A stretch of DNA of 44,691 bases, taken from contig JBLNDJ010000026.1 in NCBI GenBank assembly GCA_050261515.1, positions 1 to 44,691 on the forward strand. Reading direction: 5' to 3'. This document shows, piece after piece, positions 17,082 to 27,512 of this stretch. The translations under genes were made by a program, and so were the position numbers. This DNA comes from JBLNDJ01 sp050261515 (GTDB taxonomy: Bacteria; Acidobacteriota; Terriglobia; Bryobacterales; Bryobacteraceae). A model generated the notes under the pieces. It made no database searches and was not told the DNA's origin. It saw nothing but the letters and a program-made list of their open reading frames with translations. Every line of letters begins with the position of its first letter. Position 1 is the first letter of the stretch.

Positions 17082-17315
17082 GATTTGCAGTTCGGTTTCC
17101 GGAGAGATCATCTTGCGCCCGCGCAGCCACTTTTCGAACTGCGCCCTGACCTCCTCAAGCTCGACGCCGTGGCCGGCTTCGAGCACCCCATCGGCGGCCG
17201 GGAGCGTTTCGTCGAAGGCGCTGTAGCCCGTGAAATTCCGCATGAAGAACTGGTCGAGCCAGGCTTTGGGCACGGGCTTGCCGTCGAGCGTCAGTTCGAG
17301 TTTTTGCGCGAACAC
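17040..17315 (-). CDS. Small protein of unknown function with a repeat-derived tail
   Basis: From a GTG at 17315, four bases after a GGAGG Shine-Dalgarno that lies inside the end of ada, the frame encodes 91 residues. The first 77 look like ordinary protein (LTLDGKPVPKAWLDQFFMRN, then LEEVRAQFEKWLRGRK). No known family is recognised. The last residues (QIHRRGAEDAEENHR) are translated from a palindromic CTCTGCG-type repeat, so the original C-terminus was probably around ISPETELQ. The gene overlaps the 3' end of ada by 25 bp, which supports translational coupling. It is soluble by sequence, with no signal or membrane segment. Confidence 0.6.
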   Translation of the reverse strand: MFAQKLELTLDGKPVPKAWLDQFFMRNFTGYSAFDETLPAADGVLEAGHGVELEEVRAQFEKWLRGRKMISPETELQIHRRGAEDAEENHR

Positions 17316-18331
17316 GCGGCCTCCGTCTCGAGCAGCTTCCGCTTGCGCTCCGGCCCCCAGCGGTATCCGCCCGCGGCGCCGGCGCCCGGGACCACGCGAT
17401 GGCATGGGATCACGATCGCGGCGGGGTTCGCCGCGCACGCCCGCGCCACGGCCCGCGCCGCACGAGGTTGTCCGAGGGCCGCCGCGATCGCGCCGTACGT
17501 CCTGGTCTCGCCATACGGGATCGCCCGCAGTTGCTCCCAGACGCGGTACTGGAAGGCCGTCGCGCGCAGGTCGAGCGGCAGGTCGCGCGCCGGCTGCCGG
17601 CCGGCGATGTGGTCTACGATCGCAGCCACCCATTCGCGCGCCGCTTCGGAGTCCTTCGTCAACGCCGCTTCCGGATACTGGCCGCGCAGCGCGGATTCGA
17701 GTTCCGCGTCGCTCGCCCCGAGACTCACCGCGCAGATGCCGCGCCCGGTGCGCGCCACCAGCAGCCGCCCCAGCGGACACGCGACGACGCTGTAAGCGAT
17801 CGCCATGCCGCGCCCGCCTTTCCGGTACGCTCCCGGCGTCATCCCGAGGTGCGCCGTCGCGCGCTCATACACCCGGCTGCTCGATCCGTACCCGGCGCCG
17901 TAAATCGCATCGGCGACCCCGCGGCCTTCCCGGACCTGCGTCTTGAACGCGGCCATCTTCCGCCCGCCGGCATACTGGCGCGGCGTGATGCCCAGCCAGC
18001 GCCGGAATTCTTTGCGCAGCTTCGCCTCGCTCACGCCGAGTTGCGTGGCGAGATCGGCCACCGCGGCGCCCGCTTCGAGCGCCAGACAGGCGCCTTCGAG
18101 CATCTTCGCCCCGCGGTCCGGCGTCCGCGGGTGACATCGCAGGCAGGGACGGAACCCCGCCTGCTCCGCCGCATCCGGCGCGGGAAAGAACATGACCTGC
18201 TCGCGCCGAGGCCGCCGCGACGGGCAGGACGGGCGGCAATAAACGCGCGTCGAACGGACCGCGTACACGAATTTCCCATCGAAGCTCGCATCCCGGCCCT
18301 CGACTGCCTGCCACAGCTTTTCGGTATTCAT
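17291..18331 (-). CDS. ada: Ada, methylphosphotriester/O6-methylguanine DNA methyltransferase and regulator
   Basis: A 346-residue adaptive-response protein. The N-terminal Ada zinc domain has C32-x3-C36 (YCRPSC) and C63-x2-C66 (FRPCLRCHP); C32 corresponds to the acceptor of methyl groups from phosphotriesters. An AraC-type helix-turn-helix follows (ADLATQLGVSEAKLRKEFRRWLG and VADAIYGAGYGSSSRVYE). The C-terminal methyltransferase has active-site C310 in IPCHRV and GAIAAALGQPRAARAV before it. All domains are complete. I chose the ATG at 18331 (MNTEKLWQAVEGRD), which matches the family N-terminus; an earlier start would add 26 non-conserved residues. Methylated Ada normally activates its own gene; no Ada box is identified in the upstream 140 bases. 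Confidence 0.95.
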   Translation of the reverse strand: MNTEKLWQAVEGRDASFDGKFVYAVRSTRVYCRPSCPSRRPRREQVMFFPAPDAAEQAGFRPCLRCHPRTPDRGAKMLEGACLALEAGAAVADLATQLGVSEAKLRKEFRRWLGITPRQYAGGRKMAAFKTQVREGRGVADAIYGAGYGSSSRVYERATAHLGMTPGAYRKGGRGMAIAYSVVACPLGRLLVARTGRGICAVSLGASDAELESALRGQYPEAALTKDSEAAREWVAAIVDHIAGRQPARDLPLDLRATAFQYRVWEQLRAIPYGETRTYGAIAAALGQPRAARAVARACAANPAAIVIPCHRVVPGAGAAGGYRWGPERKRKLLETEAACSRKNSN

Positions 18332-18472
18332 AGCCACAGAGTAGGCCCTCGTCCGAGTGCAATCTATCCGGTTTCGAACGGCAAAGTGGGAGCCCCGCGG
18401 CCCGGCCAAGGCGAGGCCCTGCCGGCCCCGGCGCGGACCCGGCGGGCCCGCTGTTAAAATTATAGATATCTA

Positions 18473-21400
18473 ATGGGCAATCGGGACTTCCGCCTTCAGG
18501 CGCTCTTCGAGTCTCTGGACACTCGCATTCTCGCCATGGACGGCGCGATGGGGACCATGCTCCAGCAGGCCAACCTCACCGCGGACGATTTCGGCGGGCC
18601 CGCGCTGGAGGGCTGCAACGAGAACCTGGTCCTCACGCGGCCCGACGTCATTCTGGGCATTCACCGCGCCTACCTCGACGCCGGGGCCGACATCATCGAG
18701 ACCGACACGTTCGGCTCCACCGGCATCGTGCTCGCCGAGTACGGCCTGGAGGATCGCGCCTTCGAGATCAGCCGCCGCGCGGCGGAGTTGGCGCGCCAGG
18801 CGGCGGACGAAGCGGGGGGCACGCGCTGGGTGGCCGGATCCGTGGGGCCCACGACGAAGGCCATCAGCGTCACCGGCGGCGTCACCTTCGCCGGATTGCG
18901 CGAGGCGTATTACGAACAGGCCAGGGGGCTCATCGAGGGCGGCGCCGACATCCTGCTGGTCGAAACCTGCCAGGACACGCGCAACGTCAAGGCCGCGCTG
19001 CTGGCCATCGAACGCCTGCGCCGCGAGCTGGGCATCAAGATCCCCGTGATGGTCTCGTGCACCATCGAGGCCATGGGCACCATGCTCGCGGGCCAGACCG
19101 CCGACGCCTTCTACATCTCGGTCGCCCACGCGGACCTGCTCTCAATCGGACTCAACTGCGCCACCGGCCCCGAGTTCATGACCGACCACATCCGCACGCT
19201 CGCCGGCATCGCCGAGACGCGCATTTCGTGCTACCCGAATGCCGGACTGCCGAACGTGGACGGCCAGTACGGCGAGACGCCCGAATCGCTCGCGCGCGAG
19301 CTGGAGCGGTTCGCCGACCACGGCTGGCTCAACATCGCCGGCGGCTGCTGCGGCACCACGCCCGCCCACATCGCGGCGATCGCGCAGATGCGCGAAGGCA
19401 AGAAGCCGCGCCCGGCCGCGCGACCCGGCGGGCGCGTCTACTACTCGGGCATCGAGCTGGTGGAGGCCGAGGAGTCGAACCTTCCGCTGCTCGTGGGCGA
19501 GCGCACCAACGTCATCGGCTCGCGCGCCTTCAAAAACCTGATCGCCGCGGAGAAGTGGGACGAAGCGAGCGAGATCGCGCGGCGGCAGGTGCGCAACGGC
19601 GCGCAAGTGGTCGATGTCTGCCTCCAGTCGAGCGACCGCGACGAGATCCATGACATCCCGCCCTTCTACGAGCGCCTCATCCGCAAGATTAAAGCGCCGG
19701 TCATGATCGACACCACCGACCCGCGCGCGGTCGAGCTGGCGCTCACGTATTGCCAGGGTAAGAGCATCATCAACTCGATCAACCTCGAAGACGGCGAGGA
19801 GAAGTTCGAGCGCGTCTGCCCGCTCGCGCGCGCGTACGGAGCGGCGCTCGTGGTGGGCTGCATCGACGAGGACAAGGTGCAGGCGCAGGCGTTCACGCGC
19901 GAGCGGAAGCTCGCCGTGGCGGAACGCTCGGTGAAGCTGCTGACCGGGAAATACGGCATCCCGCGCGAGGACATCATCATCGACCCGCTCGTATTCCCCT
20001 GCGCGACGGGCGACGAAAACTATATCGGAGGCGCGGTCGAAACCATCGAGGCCGTGCGCCTGATCAAAGAGAAGCTCGGAGTCAAGACGATCCTCGGCAT
20101 TTCGAACGTTTCCTTCGGCCTGCCGCCCGCGGCCCGAGAGGTGGTCAACTCGGTCTTCTTATATCACTGCACGAAGGCGGGGCTCGACCTCGCGATCGTG
20201 AACTCGGAAAAGCTGCAGAGGTTCGCCTCGATTCCGGCCGAAGAGCGGCAGTTGGCGGAAAACCTGCTCTTCAACACCGACGTCGCACTCAACCAGGCGC
20301 GCATCGCCGCGATCGCAGAGCATTTTCGCGGTTCCGCGAAGCGTGTGCGGGAAAAAGCGGCCGCCCTGCCGCTCGACGACCGCCTGGCGCATTACGTCAT
20401 CGAAGGCACCAAGGACGGCCTCATCGCCGACCTCGATCTGAAGCTGAAGGAAGGCGCGAGTCCGCTCGAGATCATCAACGGCCCGCTGATGGCCGGCATG
20501 ACCGAGGTGGGGCGCTTGTTCGGCAACAACGAGCTGATCGTCGCCGAAGTTCTGCAATCGGCAGAGGCGATGAAGGCCGCCGTGACGCACCTCGAACAAT
20601 TCATGGAGCACTCTGAGGCTGCCAGCCGCGGCAAGATCGTGCTCGCAACCGTGAAGGGCGACGTGCACGATATCGGCAAGAACCTGGTCGAGATCATCCT
20701 GGCGAACAACGGCTACACGGTCGTGAACCTGGGGATCAAGGTGCCGCCCGACGAGCTGGTGCGCGCCTGCCGGGAGCACAGGCCCGACGCGATCGGCCTT
20801 TCCGGCCTGCTCGTGAAAAGCACGCAGCAAATGGTGATCACGGCTGGCGACTTGAAAGACGCCGGGATCGAAGTGCCGCTGCTGGTCGGAGGCGCCGCGC
20901 TGTCCGAACGCTTCACCCGCACCCGCATCGCCCCCGCCTACGGCGCTGCGGCCTGCTACTGCAAGGACGCCATGACCGGCCTGCGGACGCTCAACGAGCT
21001 GATGGACCCCGCCGCGCGCGAGTCCGTGGTCGCGGCGCACACGCACCGGGAAGCGCCCCCGCCGGCGCCGGTCGAAGCGCAGCGGGCCAACCCCGCCGGA
21101 GAGAAACGCAGCGCGAAGGTCCGGACCGATATCCCCATCCCGCCGGCCCCTTATTTGGACCGCAAGCTGCGCGACGTCCCGAACCTGGCCGAAATCTGGA
21201 GTTACGTTAACCCGTACATGCTGTACGGCAAGCACCTGGGATTCAAAGGGAATTTCGAGAAGGCGCTAGCCGAGCGGGACCCGAAGGCGCTCGCGCTTTA
21301 CCACGACGTAGAGCGGATCAGACAGGACGCCGTCAGGTGGATGCGAGTCCGGGCCGTCTGGCAGTTCTTCGAAGCCGAACGCGACGGCAACGCAATTCAC

Positions 21401-21991
21401 CTGTTTGCGCCGGGCGCCGCCAGCCCGCTCCACACCTTCCGTTTCGGCCGCCAGGCGCGGGAAGAAGGGCTCTCGCTCAGCGACTACATCCTCGCCCCGC
21501 GAGACCACATCGCGCTGTTCGTCGTCACCGCGGGGGAAGGCATTCGCGAGAAAGCCGAGGAAGAGAAGCAGCGGGGAGAATTTCTCGCCATGCACGCCAT
21601 ACAGGCGCTCGGGCTCGAAACCGCCGAAGCCTGCGCCGAATGGCTCCACAGGCGCATCCGCGAGGATTGGGGCTTCCCCGACCCGCCCTCCATGACGATG
21701 CACGACCGCTTCACCTCGCGCTACCGCGGCAAGCGCTACAGCTTCGGCTACCCCGCCTGCCCGAACCTTGACGACCAGCAGGGTCTCTGGGCCCTCTTGA
21801 GGCCCGAAGACATCGGAGTCCGCCTGACCGACGGCATGATGATGGACCCGGAAGCCAGCGTCAGCGCGCTTGTCTTCCACCACCCCGACTGCGCCTACTT
21901 CAGCGTCGCGGAAATGGTGGAAGCGACGGAAAAACCCGGGACAGTATACTCAAATCCGGTTTTTTCAGCCGTGCCTGAAATCGGGAATTGA
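18473..21991 (+). CDS. metH: Cobalamin-dependent methionine synthase
   Basis: A 1172-residue MetH that moves the methyl group of methyltetrahydrofolate to homocysteine through bound cobalamin. Domains in order: homocysteine/zinc (C229 in GLNCATG, C292-C293 in GGCCGT), folate (LLVGERTNVIGSRAFK, near 340), cap, B12-binding with D730-x-H732-xx-G735 (DVHDIGKNL), and C-terminal reactivation domain with the AdoMet motif RYSFGYPACP at 1088-1097. All motifs are intact. The last 19 residues, from K1154 (KPGTVYS...), are not MetH-like and come from a palindromic repeat that also ends the convergent gene. The ATG at 18473 has no Shine-Dalgarno; AT-rich TTAAAATTATAGATAT lies just upstream, suggesting a very short or absent leader. 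No cobalamin riboswitch is seen in the 141-bp gap before it. Confidence 0.97.
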   Translation: MGNRDFRLQALFESLDTRILAMDGAMGTMLQQANLTADDFGGPALEGCNENLVLTRPDVILGIHRAYLDAGADIIETDTFGSTGIVLAEYGLEDRAFEISRRAAELARQAADEAGGTRWVAGSVGPTTKAISVTGGVTFAGLREAYYEQARGLIEGGADILLVETCQDTRNVKAALLAIERLRRELGIKIPVMVSCTIEAMGTMLAGQTADAFYISVAHADLLSIGLNCATGPEFMTDHIRTLAGIAETRISCYPNAGLPNVDGQYGETPESLARELERFADHGWLNIAGGCCGTTPAHIAAIAQMREGKKPRPAARPGGRVYYSGIELVEAEESNLPLLVGERTNVIGSRAFKNLIAAEKWDEASEIARRQVRNGAQVVDVCLQSSDRDEIHDIPPFYERLIRKIKAPVMIDTTDPRAVELALTYCQGKSIINSINLEDGEEKFERVCPLARAYGAALVVGCIDEDKVQAQAFTRERKLAVAERSVKLLTGKYGIPREDIIIDPLVFPCATGDENYIGGAVETIEAVRLIKEKLGVKTILGISNVSFGLPPAAREVVNSVFLYHCTKAGLDLAIVNSEKLQRFASIPAEERQLAENLLFNTDVALNQARIAAIAEHFRGSAKRVREKAAALPLDDRLAHYVIEGTKDGLIADLDLKLKEGASPLEIINGPLMAGMTEVGRLFGNNELIVAEVLQSAEAMKAAVTHLEQFMEHSEAASRGKIVLATVKGDVHDIGKNLVEIILANNGYTVVNLGIKVPPDELVRACREHRPDAIGLSGLLVKSTQQMVITAGDLKDAGIEVPLLVGGAALSERFTRTRIAPAYGAAACYCKDAMTGLRTLNELMDPAARESVVAAHTHREAPPPAPVEAQRANPAGEKRSAKVRTDIPIPPAPYLDRKLRDVPNLAEIWSYVNPYMLYGKHLGFKGNFEKALAERDPKALALYHDVERIRQDAVRWMRVRAVWQFFEAERDGNAIHLFAPGAASPLHTFRFGRQAREEGLSLSDYILAPRDHIALFVVTAGEGIREKAEEEKQRGEFLAMHAIQALGLETAEACAEWLHRRIREDWGFPDPPSMTMHDRFTSRYRGKRYSFGYPACPNLDDQQGLWALLRPEDIGVRLTDGMMMDPEASVSALVFHHPDCAYFSVAEMVEATEKPGTVYSNPVFSAVPEIGN

Positions 21992-22010
21992 GTATACTGT
22001 CCCGGGTTTT
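21931..22010. repeat. Perfect 23-bp inverted repeat inside both metH and RACo-like gene ends
   Basis: Left arm 21931-21953 (core CCCGGGACAGTATACT) and right arm 21988-22010 (core AGTATACTGTCCCGGG) are exact reverse complements, with a 34-base centre containing a smaller TTTCAG/CTGAAA pairing. The plus strand of the left arm is in frame with metH and the minus strand of the right arm in frame with the RACo-like gene; both read KPGTVYS. The stop codons of both genes lie in the element, metH at 21989-21991 and RACo at 21965-21967. It could also act as a bidirectional terminator. Confidence 0.92.
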
Positions 22011-23503
22011 GGGGGGTTTGGGAACCCCATCTCCTCGACGTAGATCTCCTGGAACTCGGGGTCGGAGGCGAGCGAGATGTGCTCGACCCGCTCGCGCAGG
22101 TCCGCGAACTCGTTGTCTTCTCTAAAGAGCGCGAGCTTCGCTCCGAGCAACGCCGTGTTGCCGGCCTGCTCGATCTTGCTGTCCGGAAAACCAATCAGGC
22201 CGATGCGCCGCGCGCTTGCCCGGTTCACGTAATTGCCGAAAGCCCCCGCGAGATAGACCCGCTCGACGTCTTCCATCGACGCCCCCAACCGGTTCAGCAC
22301 GATCCGAATCCCCGCCGCCACGGCCCCCTTCGCAAGCTGCAGCTCGCGTATGTCGGCCTGAGTGAGCGCCACCGCGCCCGCGAGCGGGATCGGCGTACGC
22401 CCGTTCGCCAGCCTGCCGCCGGGCAGGATCAGCCCGAGGTCGAGCGCCGCCGCCGCAGCGTCCACGAGCCCGCTGCCGCAGATGCCGCGCGGCTCGGCGT
22501 TCCCCACCACGCGGCAGGCGAAGCCGCCATCGACGGCCGCGACCTCCGAGATCGCCCCCGTCGCGGCGCGCATGCCGGTCGAGATGCGCCCGCCTTCGAA
22601 CGCGGGCCCGGCGGCCGCCGAGGCGCACACCATGCGCGAGCGCGTGCCGAACAGGATCTCCCCGTTGGTCCCGAGATCGATCAGCCCCGTGAGCGCGTCG
22701 CTCTCGCCGATGCGTGCCGCAAGCATTCCCGCCAGGATGTCGCTGCCGACGAACCCGCCCAGGCACGGCAGAAAATTCACCGGCGGGTCGCCCGCCAGCT
22801 TCCAACCAAGCTCTGATGCGCGAAAGCGCTCCAGACCGTTGCTCGCCGATTCGAACGGCACGTGCGAGAGCGGCTCCACATCGATGCCACAGAACAAATG
22901 ATGCATCACGGCGTTGCCCACGATCGCAACCGCGGCCACCGGAGCGCCCGCCGCCATCTCCGCCACGAGCTCGCCCAGCCGCGCCCGGATCAGCCCTTCG
23001 AGGCCTCCCTGCCCTTCGGCCAGCGCATACTGCACGCGGCTCATGATATCCGCCCCGTAGGCCGCCTGCGGATTCAGCGCCGTCCGCACCGCCAGCACGT
23101 GCGCCGTCCGCAGATCGAGCAACTGCGCCACCAGCGTCGTCGTCCCGAGATCCACCGCAATCCCAAGGCCCTCGCGGGGCGTGAACGCGAACGCCGAATC
23201 ATCGGCCAGAATCGCCGCATCCATCTGGGCGATCTCGAGCGTCACCGGCCCGGACGCCACCGCGTGGCACGCCAGCCGCCACCCCGCGCGAAGCTCGGCT
23301 TCCGACAGGAGCTGCCGGTCCGCCGCCGACGGATCGAGCGTCCCTTCGAGCACCCGCACACGGCATCGCCGGCACCGCCCGCGCCCGCCGCACGGAAATT
23401 CCACGCCCCAGGCGAACAGCGCGTCCCTAAGCGCTGCTCCGCGCTCTACTTCTATGGCCTGGCCGAGCGGTTTCAGATCGACCCGAATTTTCTCCACCAA
23501 CAT
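21965..23503 (-). CDS. RACo-like corrinoid activation protein ([2Fe-2S] ferredoxin plus ASKHA domain)
   Basis: A 512-residue protein resembling RACo/RamA-type activators that reduce inactive Co(II) corrinoid proteins to Co(I). The N-terminal ferredoxin domain has C38-x5-C44-x2-C47 and C78 (PCGGRGRCRRC, then RLACHA), a [2Fe-2S] pattern. The larger domain has ASKHA/DUF4445 motifs (GIAVDLGTTTLVAQLLDL, IDLGTNGEILFG, YLAGAFGNYVN). The start is the ATG at 23503, after AGAGG; an upstream TTG gives non-conserved residues. It converges on metH, so its partner is plausibly MetH or another corrinoid methyltransferase; that is inference. The natural end is about FPNPP; the last 15 or so residues (KPGTVYSIPDFRHG) come from the shared palindrome. 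Confidence 0.9.
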   Translation of the reverse strand: MLVEKIRVDLKPLGQAIEVERGAALRDALFAWGVEFPCGGRGRCRRCRVRVLEGTLDPSAADRQLLSEAELRAGWRLACHAVASGPVTLEIAQMDAAILADDSAFAFTPREGLGIAVDLGTTTLVAQLLDLRTAHVLAVRTALNPQAAYGADIMSRVQYALAEGQGGLEGLIRARLGELVAEMAAGAPVAAVAIVGNAVMHHLFCGIDVEPLSHVPFESASNGLERFRASELGWKLAGDPPVNFLPCLGGFVGSDILAGMLAARIGESDALTGLIDLGTNGEILFGTRSRMVCASAAAGPAFEGGRISTGMRAATGAISEVAAVDGGFACRVVGNAEPRGICGSGLVDAAAAALDLGLILPGGRLANGRTPIPLAGAVALTQADIRELQLAKGAVAAGIRIVLNRLGASMEDVERVYLAGAFGNYVNRASARRIGLIGFPDSKIEQAGNTALLGAKLALFREDNEFADLRERVEHISLASDPEFQEIYVEEMGFPNPPKPGTVYSIPDFRHG

Positions 23504-23620
23504 CGGACCTCTATAATAAGATTTAGCGAGGCCTCCCAAATCCTGAAAAAAGCTTCATTTGTTTGGGAGTGCCCCGTCCTTTATACTTGTAAAAATACCC
23601 CGACGCCCCATGAGCGGCAC

Positions 23621-23658
23621 GAGTATATATGCACAGCGGCGCGCCCGGAGTATATGCA
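23621..23658. promoter_or_regulatory. Direct repeat GAGTATATATGCA / GAGTATATGCA, possible operator
   Basis: Two near-identical AT-rich words at 23621-23633 and 23648-23658, starts 27 bases apart, lie in the 187-base divergent region between the RACo-like gene and the aminotransferase. They differ only by one TA step. A regulator or sigma-factor site is possible; nothing else in the region decides this. Confidence 0.3.
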
Positions 23659-23690
23659 AACACAAAAAGCCTAAAGCTTGAGGATACTCG

Positions 23691-24907
23691 GTGAGCATCA
23701 GTCAACTAGCAAGATCGATTTCCGAATCGCCCACTCTGAAGCTGAACGAGACTGCAGCGCTTCTCAGAGACAAGGGCGAACCTGTCATTCACCTCGGCGG
23801 CGGCGAGCCGAAGAGCCGCGCTCCCGTGGATGCGATCATCAATTGCACCGCCTTGCTCAACACGGGCGAGGTGCGGTACACACCCCCGGACGGAATTCCC
23901 GCGCTCAAGAAAGCGATCATCCGCTACACCGAAGAGAACTATAACAAGTGCTTCGGCCCCCAGCACGTGATCGCGTCCAACGGGGCCAAGCAGTCGCTGA
24001 TGGTGGTTCTCTACTCCATCCTCGAGCCCAAGGATGAAGTCATCTTCCCGGCGCCCTTCTGGGTTTCGTATCCCGAGATGGTGAAGCTGGCGGGCGGCGT
24101 GCCCGTGCCCGTGACGCCCGAGGACGGCTCGTTCCAGCCGACGATCGAGGAGATGGCGGAAGCCGTCGGCCCATACACGAAAGCGATCATTCTGAACAGC
24201 CCGAACAATCCCTCGGGCGTGATGTACTCGGAGGAGTTCGTCCGGGGCGTCGTCGAGCTGTGCGAGAAGAAGGACATCTTCCTTCTGATGGACGACACCT
24301 ACAACCGGCTGATCTTCGACGGCCGCACACCGACCAACGCTTTCAGCTACGCCAGGAACCATACGCGAAGCTCGAAGCTGGTCGTGATCAACTGCGTGTC
24401 GAAGATGTACGCGATGACCGGGTTCCGCATCGGCTGGGCCGTGTCCGACAACGAAGAGCTGATCGGCGCGATGGTGAACATACAGTCGCAACAGACCTCG
24501 GGCCCGTCGGCCCCGGCGCAATGGGCCGCCGTCGGCGCGCTCAACGGCGTGCAGTCCTCCATCCAGAGCCTGCGTGTGACGCTCGAGAACAACCGCAACG
24601 TCATGCTCGACCGCCTCAAGGCGTTCAACGGGGTGAAGGTCACCAAACCCGACGGGACCTTCTACACCTTCCCCGATTTCAGCACCTATATGAAGGATTC
24701 GCAGAAGCTGGCCCGGTTCCTGCTCGACAAGGTGCGCGTAGTCGCGGTCCCCGGCAAGGACTTCGGCATGGAGGGCCACCTGCGCATGAGTTTCTGCGGC
24801 ACGCTGAAGGACATCACCGAGGGCATCGAGCGCATCAAGTGGGCGCTTGATCCGAACTCGCCGAACGAACTCTACCTCGGCGACCGCAAGCTCGTGAGGG
24901 ACTGGAA

Positions 24908-24911
<4 letters not shown>
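23691..24911 (+). CDS. Class I/II pyridoxal-phosphate aminotransferase (aspartate aminotransferase type)
   Basis: A 406-residue PLP enzyme of the aspartate aminotransferase superfamily. Visible elements: HLGGGEPKSRAPVDAI (substrate-entry region), YTPPDGIPALKKAIIRY, ILNSPNNPSGVMYS (the NPSG motif), a conserved Asp in MDDTYNRLIFDG, PLP lysine K238 in SKMYAMTGFRIGW and a C-terminal arginine in HLRMSF. GTG 23691 is chosen because it follows a GAGG seven bases upstream and begins conserved sequence (SISQLARSISESPTLKL). It is the first gene of a two-gene unit with pckA (ATGA overlap). The product may be oxaloacetate from aspartate, the direct substrate of the next enzyme. Aspartate specificity is likely but aromatic or other substrates are possible. 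Confidence 0.9.
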
Positions 24912-26584
<1,673 letters not shown>

Positions 26585-26587
26585 GTT

Positions 26588-26635
26588 AAAAAGGGGACAG
26601 ACACCTTTTCGTGAAAAGGGGTCTGTCCCCTTTTT
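26588..26635. repeat. Palindrome (GGGGACAGAC type) and likely terminator after pckA
   Basis: Arms 26588-26609 and 26614-26635 are 22 bases each and complementary with one mismatch, around a CGTG loop. The right arm ends in CCCCTTTTT, so the plus-strand transcript would form a strong hairpin with a T run. The core GGGGACAGAC is of a type I associate with REP-like dispersed repeats; a genome search is required. Confidence 0.85.
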
Positions 26636-26683
26636 GGGTATCGTGCGCTCACGCGCGCGGGCGGCGCGTCCTAGAATTGAGGC

Positions 26684-27484
26684 ATGCTCCCGCAGCGCCC
26701 GGCCCTGTTCGGCGACGCCCAAGCGTACGAGCGCTTCATGGGCCGCTGGAGCCGCCTGCTCGCGCCCCTGCTCGTCGAGTTCACGGATCTGCCCGGCGGC
26801 GAGCGCGTGCTCGACATCGGCTCGGGCACGGGTTCGCTGACCTTCGCCATCGCGAAGCGCTTGCCCCATTGCCGCATCGTTGGAATCGACCCTTCGAAGG
26901 AATACGTCGCCTACGCAAACAGCGCGAATCCCTTCCCGGCGCGCGCCCGCTTCGAGACCGGCGATGCGCAGAAGCTCCAATTCCCCGGCGCGGACTTCGA
27001 TGCCTGCCTTTCCCTGCTCGTGCTCAATTTCATTCCCGACGCGCCCAAGGCACTGCTCGAAATGCGCCGTGTGACCAGGCCCGGCGGCCGGCTCTCGGCC
27101 GCGGTCTGGGATTATGGCGGCGGGATGACGATGCTACGCGTCTTCTGGGATGCCGCCGCGAGCGTCGATCCGGCCGCCGCGAAGCTCGACGAGAAGAGCA
27201 TGCCGCTCTGCCGCCCCGGCGGACTCGCCGAACTCTGGCAACGCGGCGGCCTGAAGGACGTCCGGGAACAGCCCCTCGAGATCGCGATGAGCTTCAAATC
27301 GTTCGCCGATTACTGGGATCCCTTCCTGCACGGACAGGGCCCGGCCGGCGCCTACGTCCGAAGCCTCGATTCCGCAAAGCAGGAAGCAATGCGCGGCGAA
27401 GTCGCCCGCCGCCTGCCTCAAGGGGCGGCCGGCGGCCCGTTCACGCTCACCGCGCGAGCCTGGGCCGTGAGAGGGGATCGCTGA
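26684..27484 (+). CDS. SAM-dependent class I methyltransferase
   Basis: A 266-residue soluble methyltransferase with the AdoMet-binding motif I VLDIGSGTGSLTFAIA and a motif with acidic residue (VGIDPSKEYVAYA), then GDAQKLQFPGADFDACLSLL and LLEMRRVTRPGGRLSAAVWD, all of the UbiE/Methyltransf_11 pattern. The N-terminus (FGDAQAYERFMGRWSRLLAPLLVEF) is a common arrangement in proteins of this type. The acceptor substrate is unknown. It follows the pckA terminator palindrome by 48 bases and is followed after 28 bases by a secreted hydrolase on the same strand; a common transcript is possible. Confidence 0.87.
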   Translation: MLPQRPALFGDAQAYERFMGRWSRLLAPLLVEFTDLPGGERVLDIGSGTGSLTFAIAKRLPHCRIVGIDPSKEYVAYANSANPFPARARFETGDAQKLQFPGADFDACLSLLVLNFIPDAPKALLEMRRVTRPGGRLSAAVWDYGGGMTMLRVFWDAAASVDPAAAKLDEKSMPLCRPGGLAELWQRGGLKDVREQPLEIAMSFKSFADYWDPFLHGQGPAGAYVRSLDSAKQEAMRGEVARRLPQGAAGGPFTLTARAWAVRGDR

Positions 27485-27512
27485 TGAAAACGCCTGCGTC
27501 ACCGAGTGAACG

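Noticed and set aside
18332..18472. Cobalamin riboswitch before metH
   Set aside because: The 141-base gap has no B12-box-like sequence and is too short for a full element with gene spacing.
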